Notes under the pieces: model-generated
Told to the model about the DNA's origin: nothing
The model's input: the letters and a program-made list of their open reading frames with translations, nothing else
Databases searched by the model: none
Part shown: positions 34,824 to 44,127 of the stretch, piece after piece
Layout: the number at the start of each line of letters is the position of its first letter
Numbering within the stretch: the first letter of the stretch is position 1
Program-made: the position numbers and the translations under genes
Assembly: GCA_964564415.1 (NCBI GenBank)
Contig: CAZMAV010000021.1
Location: 9,272 to 73,271 of the forward strand
Origin: JALEFZ01 sp964564415
Lineage (GTDB): Bacteria > Bacteroidota > Bacteroidia > J057
Reading direction: 5' to 3'
Length of the DNA: 64,000 nucleotides

Positions 34824-36155
34824 TCAGTCTTTAAAGGGCTCGTTGCGGGAACGAGAAGAGGGCAGTTCCAGGTATTCTAATCGAAAGCCCAGCCCGGCAT
34901 TTAGAAGGGTTCCGGCAGCTTCTTCTGGCCTGATCCATCCCCACACGTTGGGGGCCTGCACGTAGGCCTGGACATGCTTACTGACAAAGAGGAAGTCGCC
35001 GGAAACCATTCCTCCAAAACCAAAGCCCTCCAGTCCTCCCGCGAAGACATTGAGGCCAACAAATATATTCTGGGTACCCAGGCGGTACTGATAGCCCAGG
35101 TTGACGAATGGATTGGGCCTACCTCCTCCCTCGATCCGGTTGCTACCTAGGAGGGAAAACTGAAAGGAGTGATGGCTTCCCAGCTTATAGGCAATTCCCA
35201 GGTGATACCTTCCTGGCAAGGTTCGCAAAAGACTCCCCTGGGCAGTATCCGGCAAGACTCCTTCGAGAAGGCTATCTACGCTGGAAAAGTTTCCTCCTGA
35301 CAGCAGATCGTCCAGGCTTTCAACCTCCTCTCCCTGGTAGTTGATGTCAAAATTCTTACTTAATTCTTCTCCCTGAAAATTGATGAAGCCCAGGTTTTCA
35401 AAGGATGCCTGTAAACTGATGCGCTCACCAATATTGTATACCAGGCCCAAGTCCAGAGCGGCTCCCATTCCGGGATAATTTCCTTCCTGGCCCAGGAATA
35501 TGTTGTAATTACCCATAGCATCCAGTTCCGTGCCCAGGCTATCCGTCTCCAGTTCGAAGCTTAACTCATCAATAAAAGTCGAGCTTCCCCCCAGCAAAAA
35601 CTTCGCCCTGAGGCCCAGATGAAGATCGTCACGATGAATTCCCGTCCCCAGGCCAAACTCCTGATAGGATAGCAATTGAGCTTGAGCCTGATCCTCCTCC
35701 AGGCGCTGACCTGCATAGCGCTTATTTCCATAAAGCAAAAGACCGAGGGTAGTGGGCTGATTGACCTGGCCCCAGGCCTGCTGATGAATACCATAACTCA
35801 CTGCCAGAGGGAAATTGCCCAGGCGAAATCCTACCTGAGCCATGGCACCAGCCCCCAGGCGTAGGCGATTATCACTGTCCAGATCCGAAATGATCCGATC
35901 TTTGAGTTCGTCATTAAGGCTTACATCAGAGAGAAAGATATTTTGCCGCGAGAGGCTATTGGACGCCAATTCGTAGAAGCCATCCAGGGCCAGGTCAAAT
36001 TTCACCAATTTATTTTTTCCGATATAAGCCGGCTGAAAAAGCTGAGCCGAACTCAGCTCTGACCTAAATCGAAGGGAGAGGTGAGACTGAGCCTGAACAA
36101 AGGTCGAAAGGAACAAGAGTCCTAAGGAGAAAAAACTAAGTAGGTACTTCATCAA
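34824..36155 (-). CDS. DUF5723-type outer-membrane beta-barrel protein
   Basis: A 443-residue exported protein. Leader MMKYLLSFFSLGLLFLSTFVQAQ, then strands typical of the DUF5723/PorP-like barrel families (AQLFQPAYIGKNKLVKFDLA, LGAGAMAQVGFRLGNFPLAV, GMGAALDLGLVYNIGERISL, LGIAYKLGSHHSFQFSLLG). It has a polar C-terminal extension after the last strand (LGFRLEYLELPSSRSRNEPF). It lies 12 nt after a 700-residue lipoprotein gene, so the two are surely co-transcribed and probably act together at the outer membrane. The function is unknown. Confidence 0.8.
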   Translation of the reverse strand: MMKYLLSFFSLGLLFLSTFVQAQSHLSLRFRSELSSAQLFQPAYIGKNKLVKFDLALDGFYELASNSLSRQNIFLSDVSLNDELKDRIISDLDSDNRLRLGAGAMAQVGFRLGNFPLAVSYGIHQQAWGQVNQPTTLGLLLYGNKRYAGQRLEEDQAQAQLLSYQEFGLGTGIHRDDLHLGLRAKFLLGGSSTFIDELSFELETDSLGTELDAMGNYNIFLGQEGNYPGMGAALDLGLVYNIGERISLQASFENLGFINFQGEELSKNFDINYQGEEVESLDDLLSGGNFSSVDSLLEGVLPDTAQGSLLRTLPGRYHLGIAYKLGSHHSFQFSLLGSNRIEGGGRPNPFVNLGYQYRLGTQNIFVGLNVFAGGLEGFGFGGMVSGDFLFVSKHVQAYVQAPNVWGWIRPEEAAGTLLNAGLGFRLEYLELPSSRSRNEPFKD

Positions 36156-36167
36156 AACGCTTTTCTA

Positions 36168-38270
36168 TCAATTGGAAAGTTTGTAAGCAAAATCACCTAC
36201 CAATTTGGCACGAACCCGGTAATCGCTGTAAATCCCTACCTCCTGATCTCCGGGTCGGGTGTTGAGCACAAAATTAAAAATGATGTGTTTACCTTCTTCC
36301 AGGACCTGGTTCAACTCATCAATTTCAAAGGATCGGGCAATGCGAGAGGCTTCAGGAGTTATGGTCCTTCCCTGGCCATCTACCGGTGCTGCGGCTACGA
36401 TTTCTTTGTCTACAAGCACCTCCAGCAACTGCCAGTTTTCATCATATACCTCGGCGCTGGCTTCTACCTCCAGGGGAAATTCATTTTCCAAAATCAACAC
36501 CAGCCCTCCGGATTCGATCTCTCCGAGTTCCAAGGCCTGGCTGGAAAAGTCAGCCGTGTCTGCAAATACCAGTCTGTCGACCACTCCTTTGAGGGGAAGC
36601 TGAAAGTCCATGAGGACATCCAGGGCGCTATTTTCAGAGATGAAATTATCGAAATTCCTTTCCCTATCGGGATTGGTCTTCAGGATCAGGGAATAGGAAA
36701 CCTCATCTGACAGGGAAGAGATCAAAGAGTTGATGTTGCTATTGGCAGGAGTAAGGGCAAGGACTGAAGAGATTACCGCATTAGTATCGGGCAAAGAAGG
36801 ACTTTGGAGGCGAAAAGGTCCGGCTACCAGGTCAGAACTTGCCAGGCGAACCTGACTCCCATTTTGCTGGTTGTTGGCAGAAAACTCTTCAACCAACACT
36901 TCGGCCGGGAGACCGATGGAATTATTGAAGACAATGTCGGCCTTGGCTTCTGAGAATTTGATTCGGTCTACGTCCAGGTTTTCGAATACATCGATGGCCT
37001 CCCTCCCTTCAAATTTGATCTCGGTTTGCCCGATATATCCTTCCACGTAGATAGGCTCCAGGTTTTCGAGGGCAAAGTCCACCTGTACGCTATCAGTTTT
37101 ATTGAGGGTAACCAATTGTCCCGAAAAAAGCAGAGAAACGGCTGTTCTCTCTACTAAGGTATTGAAAGTATTTCCGTTTTCCCCCCTCAGGTCAATCTCA
37201 AAACCTCCCAACTGGAAGGTCTCCGATTTGGAAGAAAAGCCATTGGGTGGTGCGGGAGGCAGTTTGACAAGGACCCTGGGTGAATTGCCCTGATCATCTA
37301 TGGCCTTGGGCAGTTCGTAGAGGAAAGATATGGAATCTTCCACGGTACTTCTTGCTTCGGCACGGATCTGCCCAGAGCGGACCAGCAGTTTGGTAAGGGA
37401 TATTTCTTCGAATTCACCGGGAAGGTTGTAGGTACGTTCGGCTAGGGTATCTATAATAGTTTGTCCGGGGAATATGGCAGTAGCTGAATTTGCCTTGAGG
37501 TTGCGGGCAATAAGGCGAAGTTCAATAAAATCATTGGTATCTATGGGTACCAAAAACCCTCCACTTATGTCGAGGTTTTCCAATTGACCTTCCAGGCTAC
37601 TTTCGATTTCCTGTCCGGCGAGGTCGTAGCTTTCGGTCTGTGAGCTTTTGGAAGCAATCAGGGGAAAGGTATCCCTGACGATGTCTGTGCCGAGGTTGGC
37701 ATTTGAAATTCTAAAAATGACATTGCTGATGTCCAGGGGAAACTGGTTGTCAATGGTCAGTTCCAGTTCACCGGAATCCAATTGGGCAGACTCAAAAAAC
37801 TCGCTGGCATCGATGGCGATAACATCCGTAGACTGCCCTGCAAAATCCGGGATAATGGGTACTGTATTGCCTTGGTTGGCCAGGATGATGGCTCCGGTCT
37901 GTGCGGTGGTGGGGTCAGAACTGGCGGCGAGTTGTCGGGCGAATTCACCCAGGGTTACTCTTTGGCTGATGGTGTCGGTATCCAGGCGTAGGGTATCCAG
38001 GGTAAGGCTGTAGCTGTTGACGGTATCGGGAATCTCCACCAAATCTTTGATACTCAAGCTAAAAACCGTATCTCGGTAGATCAGGAAAAGCAGGCGATCG
38101 TTTCCCTCGTCGATGTAGGTAGAGTCGGTAAGCACATCCCAAATGCCGACTTCTGTAAAAGCAATGGGTGCCTGCAACTCTGTTTCCCAGCTGACATTGT
38201 CAAAGGGAGTCAACTGACAGGCGGTGAGGGTGAGGAGGAGGACTAAAAACAGCAGGATAAAATTTTTCAT
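36168..38270 (-). CDS. large outer-membrane lipoprotein of unknown function
   Basis: A 700-residue lipoprotein: leader MKNFILLFLVLLLTLTAC, lipid anchor Cys18. The mature part is all-beta and acidic, with recurrent LEA/immunoglobulin-like blocks (VNSYSLTLDTLRLDTDTISQ, LELTIDNQFPLDISNVIF, LVLILENEFPLEVEASAEVY). The L.L.N.FPL.(I/V) pattern occurs at least twice, suggesting internally repeated domains. No named family was recognised. It is the first gene of a two-gene operon with a DUF5723 barrel, a pairing that suggests a surface lipoprotein and its outer-membrane partner (inference). Confidence 0.75.
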   Translation of the reverse strand: MKNFILLFLVLLLTLTACQLTPFDNVSWETELQAPIAFTEVGIWDVLTDSTYIDEGNDRLLFLIYRDTVFSLSIKDLVEIPDTVNSYSLTLDTLRLDTDTISQRVTLGEFARQLAASSDPTTAQTGAIILANQGNTVPIIPDFAGQSTDVIAIDASEFFESAQLDSGELELTIDNQFPLDISNVIFRISNANLGTDIVRDTFPLIASKSSQTESYDLAGQEIESSLEGQLENLDISGGFLVPIDTNDFIELRLIARNLKANSATAIFPGQTIIDTLAERTYNLPGEFEEISLTKLLVRSGQIRAEARSTVEDSISFLYELPKAIDDQGNSPRVLVKLPPAPPNGFSSKSETFQLGGFEIDLRGENGNTFNTLVERTAVSLLFSGQLVTLNKTDSVQVDFALENLEPIYVEGYIGQTEIKFEGREAIDVFENLDVDRIKFSEAKADIVFNNSIGLPAEVLVEEFSANNQQNGSQVRLASSDLVAGPFRLQSPSLPDTNAVISSVLALTPANSNINSLISSLSDEVSYSLILKTNPDRERNFDNFISENSALDVLMDFQLPLKGVVDRLVFADTADFSSQALELGEIESGGLVLILENEFPLEVEASAEVYDENWQLLEVLVDKEIVAAAPVDGQGRTITPEASRIARSFEIDELNQVLEEGKHIIFNFVLNTRPGDQEVGIYSDYRVRAKLVGDFAYKLSN

Positions 38271-38302
38271 ATCAAGGATGATCTTCGATTCAAAATGGAG
38301 AA

Positions 38303-38338
38303 AAAATATCTGTTTCCTTAAAATTTTAAATAAGGAAA
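38303..38338 (-). terminator. probable rho-independent terminator
   Basis: TTTCCTTA / TAAGGAAA with a 10-nt loop, followed on the minus strand by CAGATATTTTTT. It lies just after the beta-helix gene (stop at 38349). The AT-rich stem makes the call moderate. Confidence 0.5.
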
Positions 38339-38348
38339 ATTAATGGAA

Positions 38349-40613
38349 TCAAAGCTTAACAATCTTCTTTGCCTTGTTGTCTAGCTTTAAAATATAGATA
38401 CCAGGTAACAAGCTACTAAGATCCAGTGTATTTGATCCATCCTCTAGGGTAAACTCAGCCATAACCTTGCCTTCGACATTGATAATTAAACAGACTCTAC
38501 TACCCATTTTATCCCTGTCAAAACGTAGCCTACAGAGGTTATTTACTGGATTGGGATAAACTGTCAATCTCTCATTTCCATACAATGGCATGGAGGAAGT
38601 AACCGGATTGTATTCGTAGGCTCCAATATCACAGACTGAATTAAAAATTCTAGGAAAGCCTCTCTGATCATTCAGTGGAATATCTTCATTGCTTCCCTGG
38701 TCGATAGCAGGGCTACCTACTTTTAGGCGATGAGTAAGGGTCGGCCCTTCATAGTTGCCGAGAGGGTCAATTTCGGGGGCTTGATTTAGAATATCAGTGG
38801 ATAAGAAAAGGTATCCACTTCCGGTGGTATCTTCTACCAAGTTGTTTCCCAGGCTTATTCCTCCGCCATATAGGTTCGGAGAAGACTCTAATGCTGTATT
38901 TCGACCCATTAAAGTATTCCTGAGAAAAACTTTTCCACCAACATTTGATATAGCTCCTCCCCGATTTTCAGCAAAGTTTTCAGCAAAGGTGCAATTGATA
39001 AACTCTGAAACTGCGGTGTCTAAGAGAGTTAAGTTATCGACTGCTCCTCCATCGAGTACCTCAGTCCTGTTTCCACTAAAGGTACAATTGACAAACCTGG
39101 CTTTTGCAGGCCCATTATATCCATAATTAGCTACTGCTCCACCACTAACAGCCTTATTTTCCCAAAATGTACAGCTGTGTAACTCGACTTCGCCATTATT
39201 ATAAATGGCACCACCTCCAAATCTATCCGGATTGCCGTGCTGAAAATTCAAATTTCGAATAAGGACTCTGACTGAGGTATCTACTTCAATTATTCTGGAT
39301 TGATTACTGCCATCCAGGTTAATTCTATGTTCAGCACTACCCAAAATGCTAATATCCTGTCTGAGAAAGATAGGCCTGCTTAATCTAATGGTTCCCTCTA
39401 AAGGATCAAGGCTTATGGTATCTCCAGGACATGAAAGTTCTACTCCCAGCCTAACTGTCCCAACGCCTGAATCATTTAGGTTAAAGATCAAATTGTCTAC
39501 TTGAGAATTTTTTTCGTGAGCTCCAATATCAGGGGCTCCTATCCTTATTTGTCCTCGTTGGTCTTCGGGAATATTTTTGGGGACATCAATGGCATCTATC
39601 GCAGGACTTAGACATCCAAGACCATGAGTAGGCAGATCACCAAAATAAGTCAGACCACTCAGTTGCGCATCCACATTGAGAATATCTGTAGAATCAGCCA
39701 CCCACTCATTATTGAGGCTTAGTGTCTGAATTAAATTATATCCCCTTGAAATAAGCGCTCCATTTACATCCGGGTTAGAGTTTGCCTGATTATTTGCAAA
39801 AATACATCTATCAAAAATGGCAGCTGAAAATTTTATATTCTGAACCCCAGCACCTCTATCAGCAGAATTTTCGGCGAAAGTACAGTGGGTAAAAAAAGCA
39901 TCTGTACCACCAGTAATATCTCCTTCAGTGTTGAACCCTCCTCCAGCAAAAATAGCCCTGTTATTAGAAAAGGTGGAGTTTTGCACCCGCAGGGTGATTC
40001 CATCACCTGATCTTCCGTCCTGATAGATTGCAGCACCTGACTCCCTAAAATTCAAGGGATTACCATCGGAACTTTCTGCAATATTATTGATAAAGGCCGC
40101 ATTTTCTATTTCTATGGTGATTCTTCCGGGCGAGACATTGATTAGACTAAGGGCTCCTCCAAAGGTTGCTCTGTTATGAGAAAATAGGATGTTGCGGATG
40201 TTTAATTGGCCCTGAACCTTCATCGAACCCCCGTCGGGATTGCTCCCTCCAGGATCGGGAGTTCCAAATTTTACAGAGGAAAAGTCTCCATTCACCAGTG
40301 ATAAATCTGATATTTCGAGGCCTGCACTATCTGTAATATAAAAATGTCTGGTTTGCTGCTGTCCATCCAGGATGGAGGTAGTTACCCCCCTACCTCTGAT
40401 GTAAACATCTCGAAAAATCACTATCTGCTTTTCCAGTTTTATTGTGTCTGAGACCATCAGCATGATGGTATCTCCTTTTGCTGACGACTCCACCGCTTCT
40501 CTAAGTGAACCCGGACCACTATCCGAAGGGCTTGTTACCACTAGGGTATTAGAATAAAGTGGGGAAAAACTTATAAAAATAATGAGTAGGAGAAAGGAGG
40601 AACATTTATTCAT
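38349..40613 (-). CDS. T9SS-secreted parallel beta-helix protein (choice-of-anchor Q type)
   Basis: A 754-residue exported protein. Leader 1-21 (MNKCSSFLLLIIFISFSPLYS). Two consecutive right-handed beta-helix units follow, each starting with a low-complexity entry (DSGPGSLREAVESSAKGDTI; DSGVGTVRLGVELSCPGDTI). Helix rungs (FSNNRAIFAGGGF, TFAENSADRGAGVQN, CTFWENKAVSGGAVANYG, CTFAENFAENRGGAISNVGG) lead to choice-of-anchor Q endings (DIGAHE near 361, DIGAYEY near 663). T9SS tail at about 685-754 (VYPNPVNNLCRLRF...PGIYILKLDNKAKKIVKL). The two units look like a tandem duplication. Such proteins are surface adhesins or polysaccharide-active scaffolds; no catalytic residues were identified. Confidence 0.85.
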   Translation of the reverse strand: MNKCSSFLLLIIFISFSPLYSNTLVVTSPSDSGPGSLREAVESSAKGDTIMLMVSDTIKLEKQIVIFRDVYIRGRGVTTSILDGQQQTRHFYITDSAGLEISDLSLVNGDFSSVKFGTPDPGGSNPDGGSMKVQGQLNIRNILFSHNRATFGGALSLINVSPGRITIEIENAAFINNIAESSDGNPLNFRESGAAIYQDGRSGDGITLRVQNSTFSNNRAIFAGGGFNTEGDITGGTDAFFTHCTFAENSADRGAGVQNIKFSAAIFDRCIFANNQANSNPDVNGALISRGYNLIQTLSLNNEWVADSTDILNVDAQLSGLTYFGDLPTHGLGCLSPAIDAIDVPKNIPEDQRGQIRIGAPDIGAHEKNSQVDNLIFNLNDSGVGTVRLGVELSCPGDTISLDPLEGTIRLSRPIFLRQDISILGSAEHRINLDGSNQSRIIEVDTSVRVLIRNLNFQHGNPDRFGGGAIYNNGEVELHSCTFWENKAVSGGAVANYGYNGPAKARFVNCTFSGNRTEVLDGGAVDNLTLLDTAVSEFINCTFAENFAENRGGAISNVGGKVFLRNTLMGRNTALESSPNLYGGGISLGNNLVEDTTGSGYLFLSTDILNQAPEIDPLGNYEGPTLTHRLKVGSPAIDQGSNEDIPLNDQRGFPRIFNSVCDIGAYEYNPVTSSMPLYGNERLTVYPNPVNNLCRLRFDRDKMGSRVCLIINVEGKVMAEFTLEDGSNTLDLSSLLPGIYILKLDNKAKKIVKL

Positions 40614-40790
40614 GTAGCTGGCATTTAGATCATAGACATCATCCTAGTGAAAAACGAGAAGTTTTACCTTTCCGCTGCATAGGAGTTTTGATACTCAAAC
40701 GGAGAAAGACCAATACTCTAATGAAGAATTTGTAGAAAATTCCACCACTCAAACCAAAAAAACGAAATTTTGGGCCAATCCGTACCGAAG

Positions 40791-40831
40791 AGACAAAAAA
40801 AATCCGATCTCAGAGAGATCGGACCTTTTTT
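40791..40831. terminator. bidirectional terminator after the rpmG-DUF4295 unit
   Basis: A 9-bp perfect stem TCCGATCTC / GAGATCGGA with a 3-nt loop, and eight T on the minus strand and seven on the plus strand. It ends the ribosomal L33-DUF4295 transcript 23 nt after its stop. The upstream stretch 40614-40790 ahead of the beta-helix gene shows nothing else. Confidence 0.9.
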
Positions 40832-40846
40832 TAGTGAAGGATGAAC

Positions 40847-41008
40847 TCATTTTTGGTCCTTCAAAAAGTCATTTACCATGTCAGAGGGTACAATGTCTTC
40901 CTTGTAGGTATATGCACCCGTTTTGGGGTTTTTAACGCAGCGTACCACCTTGGTAAAAGTTTTTACCTTACTCTTATCACGGTATCCTGCAACTGTTTTC
41001 TTTGCCAT
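40847..41008 (-). CDS. DUF4295 family small protein
   Basis: A 53-residue basic protein starting MAKKTVAGYRDKSKVKTFTK and ending DMVNDFLKDQK, with a VVRCVKNPKTGAYTYKE core. This is the DUF4295 family, a Bacteroidota-specific small protein encoded right after ribosomal protein L33 and probably ribosome-associated (inference from context). It is 11 nt downstream of rpmG and ends in a strong terminator. Confidence 0.93.
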   Translation of the reverse strand: MAKKTVAGYRDKSKVKTFTKVVRCVKNPKTGAYTYKEDIVPSDMVNDFLKDQK

Positions 41009-41019
41009 GTCGGACTAAT

Positions 41020-41208
41020 TTATTTGATTTCCTTGTGTACGGTGTACCGCCTCAAAATGGGGTTGTATTTTTTCAACTCCATGCGGCCAGGGGTATTCTT
41101 GCGGTTCTTGGTGGTAATGTAACGGGAAATCCCGGGCTGACCGGAATCCTTGTGCTCGGTACATTCCAGGATAACCTGAACCCTATTTGCTTTGCTTTTC
41201 TTAGCCAT
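41020..41208 (-). CDS. rpmG: 50S ribosomal protein L33
   Basis: A 62-residue protein of the large ribosomal subunit. The family pattern RVQVILECTEHKDSG, ISRYITTKNRKNTPGRMELK and KYNPILRRYTVHKEIK is complete. This is a zinc-independent form: only one Cys (ECTEH) is present, so it lacks the CXXC pairs. In most Bacteroidota rpmB (L28) precedes rpmG; here the next gene upstream is a divergent subtilase and rpmB is absent from the window. Confidence 0.97.
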   Translation of the reverse strand: MAKKSKANRVQVILECTEHKDSGQPGISRYITTKNRKNTPGRMELKKYNPILRRYTVHKEIK

Positions 41209-41410
41209 GATGATTCTTTTTCCTCGAAATGGAGAGCAAAAGTAGCAGATTATTTTTAAAGATGCCAGCCAAACAGCGATTTTATCCTCAGACTTTTTAT
41301 TTTCCCAAACAAGCTCTGCCTAAGCATTCTCTATCCTTCCTGCCTTGAATCTGCTTGCCTACTTTGCGGCGAATCCGTAGCTTTAGACACATGACAAGAA
41401 CACCCAAATT

Positions 41411-43363
41411 ATGAGCAATACTTCCTTCATGCGCGGAGGCTTCGAAATACCCCTCGACAAAGAAGCCGAATATTTTACGACCATCCTTCCCGATTCCGCC
41501 GATATGGAAAAGGTCAGAAGCATAGGCGGTGTAGAAAAAATGAGTAAAATTCACAACCGCAGCTTTCGCGTCAGGGTAGATCCCGAAAGAAGGGACGAGG
41601 CCATGAAACAACTCAGGGAAGACTCAAGCGGTGCCATTTGCCATCACGCCTACCACCCCCTCAATGACCGCACTACCCGATACTACCTCACCGATAAAGT
41701 TATTATAAAATTCAAAGCCGGGACTACCATTGCTCAGAAAGAAGAAATTCTGGCTAAGCACTACCTCCGCTACAGCAAAAAAATGGGCGACCCTGATACC
41801 TACCTCTTTCAAGTCACCAAAAGTACAGGAAAAAATCCCATCAAAACCTGTAATGATCTCATCGAGCATAAGGCTATCACCTATGTGGAGCCCAACCTGA
41901 TCAATCGCTTTCAGACACAAAACGAGCCCCTCGACGACCTCTTCCCCCAGCAATGGCACCTGCGCAGCAGCAATGACATTCAACTCGTCAAGGGGGCTGA
42001 TGTGGACGCCATTGAGGCCTGGAAAATAACAAAGGGCCGCCGGGAAGTGGTCGTAGCCGTCATCGACGATGGTTTTGACCTTACCCACCCCGACCTTTCA
42101 GGGCCGGGAAAGATCGTAGATGCCAAGGACTTCATAGATGGAGATGACCTCCCCCTCCCCGAGTCCTCTACCGCCGACTACCATGGGACGCCCTGTGCCG
42201 GCGTAGCTATCGGAGAAGAAAATGAAAGGGGAATCCTGGGAATCGCTCCCCGCTGTGCCTGGCTGCCCATTCGCTTCAGTCTTGCCGCCGAAGACCATGA
42301 GCTCTGGGAAATCTTCGACTACGCCTCAAGAAGAGCCGATGTCATTTCATGCAGTTGGGGGCCTGTGCCGGTCTTCGCTCCCCTATCTCAGTTGCTCTAC
42401 GACAAATTTTCGGAGATTGCTACCGTCGGAGGCAAACGGGGCAAGGGCGCCGTCATCCTATTTTCAGCAGGCAATTATAACGCGCCTATATACGCTCCCG
42501 ACAATCAGGGCTTTGATTGGTTTGTGCCCATGTACGGCCTTCAGCGCACCACCGGGCCTATTCTCAACGGCAATGCCGCTCATCCTGAGGTCATGGCCAT
42601 CGCCTCTTCTACCAGCCTCAATACCAAGGCTGCCTACAGCAATTGGGGAGATGAAATCAGTGTCGCCGCTCCCAGCAATAACTTTCATCCCATCGACCAG
42701 CAAATCTGGCTACCCGGCAGGGGAATTTGGACCACCGACAATGAAGCCAGCGGCCAGGACTTTACCCCCAACAGCCGCTACACAGGAAATTTTGGAGGAA
42801 CTTCAAGCGCCTGCCCCCTTGTTGCCGGGGTCGCTGCCCTTGTCATTTCTGTCAATCCCGAACTCAGCGCCCGTCAGGTCAGGCAAATCATAGAGGAGAG
42901 TGCCGATCGCATCGTCGACGAGAATCCCGATCCCGTCCTGGGCCTTGAAGGAGGAACCTACGACGAAGAGGGGCATTCCGACTGGTTTGGATCTGGTAAG
43001 GTAAACGCGGCAAAAGCCGTCAGAAAAGCCATGGAGATAGAGGGAGAGGACTCACTGGAAGAACCTCTCCCCCAAATGAAAGTCTTCTCGGGCAGGCTGG
43101 AAAGTGATGGAGATGAAGAAGTCTTTGCCTTCACCATTGGAACTGACTTCGAAGTCCAACTGGACGGTCCGGATGGGGTCGACTTCGACCTCTACATTCG
43201 CAGGGAAACTCCTCCAACCACGACAACCTATGACCTCAGGTCCACTGACCTGGGACCAGACGAATCTATTCGATATACCAAGCCAGAACCCGGACTTTAT
43301 TATATTTTGGTCAAATCCTACCGGGGAAGAGGAGGTTTTCAGGTCGCTGTGAGGGTCTTGTAA
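41411..43363 (+). CDS. S8 (subtilisin-like) serine peptidase without signal peptide, with C-terminal PPC domain
   Basis: A 650-residue protein. N-terminal prodomain-like region (about 1-190; FEIPLDKEAEYFTTILP, VIIKFKAGTTIAQKEEILAK). S8 catalytic domain (about 205-540) with Asp219 (VVVAVIDDGFDLTHPDLS), His258 (DYHGTPCAGVAIG), Asn355 (LFSAGNYN) and Ser465 (FGGTSSACPLVAGVAALV). PPC-like beta-sandwich (about 555-650; VFSGRLESDGDEEVFAFTIG, GLYYILVKSYRGRGGFQVAV). No leader and no T9SS tail are visible, unlike nearly every other peptidase here, so it may act in the cytoplasm or leave by another route. The start at ATG 41411 follows the divergent rpmG gene by 202 nt. Confidence 0.9.
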   Translation: MSNTSFMRGGFEIPLDKEAEYFTTILPDSADMEKVRSIGGVEKMSKIHNRSFRVRVDPERRDEAMKQLREDSSGAICHHAYHPLNDRTTRYYLTDKVIIKFKAGTTIAQKEEILAKHYLRYSKKMGDPDTYLFQVTKSTGKNPIKTCNDLIEHKAITYVEPNLINRFQTQNEPLDDLFPQQWHLRSSNDIQLVKGADVDAIEAWKITKGRREVVVAVIDDGFDLTHPDLSGPGKIVDAKDFIDGDDLPLPESSTADYHGTPCAGVAIGEENERGILGIAPRCAWLPIRFSLAAEDHELWEIFDYASRRADVISCSWGPVPVFAPLSQLLYDKFSEIATVGGKRGKGAVILFSAGNYNAPIYAPDNQGFDWFVPMYGLQRTTGPILNGNAAHPEVMAIASSTSLNTKAAYSNWGDEISVAAPSNNFHPIDQQIWLPGRGIWTTDNEASGQDFTPNSRYTGNFGGTSSACPLVAGVAALVISVNPELSARQVRQIIEESADRIVDENPDPVLGLEGGTYDEEGHSDWFGSGKVNAAKAVRKAMEIEGEDSLEEPLPQMKVFSGRLESDGDEEVFAFTIGTDFEVQLDGPDGVDFDLYIRRETPPTTTTYDLRSTDLGPDESIRYTKPEPGLYYILVKSYRGRGGFQVAVRVL

Positions 43364-43384
43364 AAGCTTCTTGCCGACTTTTGA

Positions 43385-44080
43385 TTACTGCCTGGGTCCA
43401 AAGATGGAACTACCGATGCGAACCATGGTAGATCCTTCTTGTATAGCGATTTCGAAATCGCCCGACATGCCCATGGACAGTTCCTCTAGTTGAATGCGCT
43501 CATGGGTAAGGCCCTTAAATCTTTCCCTGGCCTTTCTCAACCGTTGGAATTCAGACCGAATGACAGTTTCATCATCGGTAAATTCGGCCATGCCCATGAG
43601 TCCTTTGATGCGAACATGAGGCAAGGCTTCGATTCCTTCCAGGATCTCTTTTACTTCCGATTCCTGAAGGCCATGCTTGTTTTCCTCGTCGGAAATGTTC
43701 ATCTGAAGGAGGCAGTCGATGACGCGCTCCACCTTGACACCCTGCTTGTTGATCTCCTTGAGGAGGCGATAGGAATCGACTGAGTGGATCAAGTGTATCC
43801 ACGGAGCTATGTATTTGACTTTGTTTCGCTGTAAACTCCCGATCAGATGCCAGTGGGCCTCAGGAAGTTCAGGTTCCTTGTCCTTCATTTCCTGGACCCG
43901 GTTTTCTCCAAAGTCCACCTGCCCTGCCTCGAAGGCTTGGTGGATGAGTTCCATGGGCTTAGTCTTGGAGACAGCGATCAGTTTTACTTCGTCTCCCTTT
44001 CTTCCGGCCTTAAGAATGGCCTCTTTGATCTGATCCTTTATTCGGGATAAGTTATCGACAATGTCAATCGTCTCACTCAT
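43385..44080 (-). CDS. YggS family pyridoxal phosphate homeostasis protein
   Basis: A 231-residue cytoplasmic PLP-binding protein (COG0325, PLPBP). Blocks: VKLIAVSKTKPMELIHQAFE with the PLP-binding Lys, VDFGENRVQEMKDKEPEL, HWHLIGSLQRNKVKYI, IHSVDSYRLLKEINKQG, LMGMAEFTDDETVI, ELSMGMSGDFEIAIQEGSTM and VRIGSSIFGPR. It keeps PLP and amino-acid pools in balance and has no known catalytic activity. The start is placed at ATG 44080 (MSETIDIVDNL); the frame opens at 44110 with a lysine-rich lead-in that is probably not translated. Confidence 0.95.
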   Translation of the reverse strand: MSETIDIVDNLSRIKDQIKEAILKAGRKGDEVKLIAVSKTKPMELIHQAFEAGQVDFGENRVQEMKDKEPELPEAHWHLIGSLQRNKVKYIAPWIHLIHSVDSYRLLKEINKQGVKVERVIDCLLQMNISDEENKHGLQESEVKEILEGIEALPHVRIKGLMGMAEFTDDETVIRSEFQRLRKARERFKGLTHERIQLEELSMGMSGDFEIAIQEGSTMVRIGSSIFGPRQ

Positions 44081-44127
44081 GAATTGATGCTTCTTTTTTT
44101 CTTTAAACACAAAATAGGAAAAATCTC

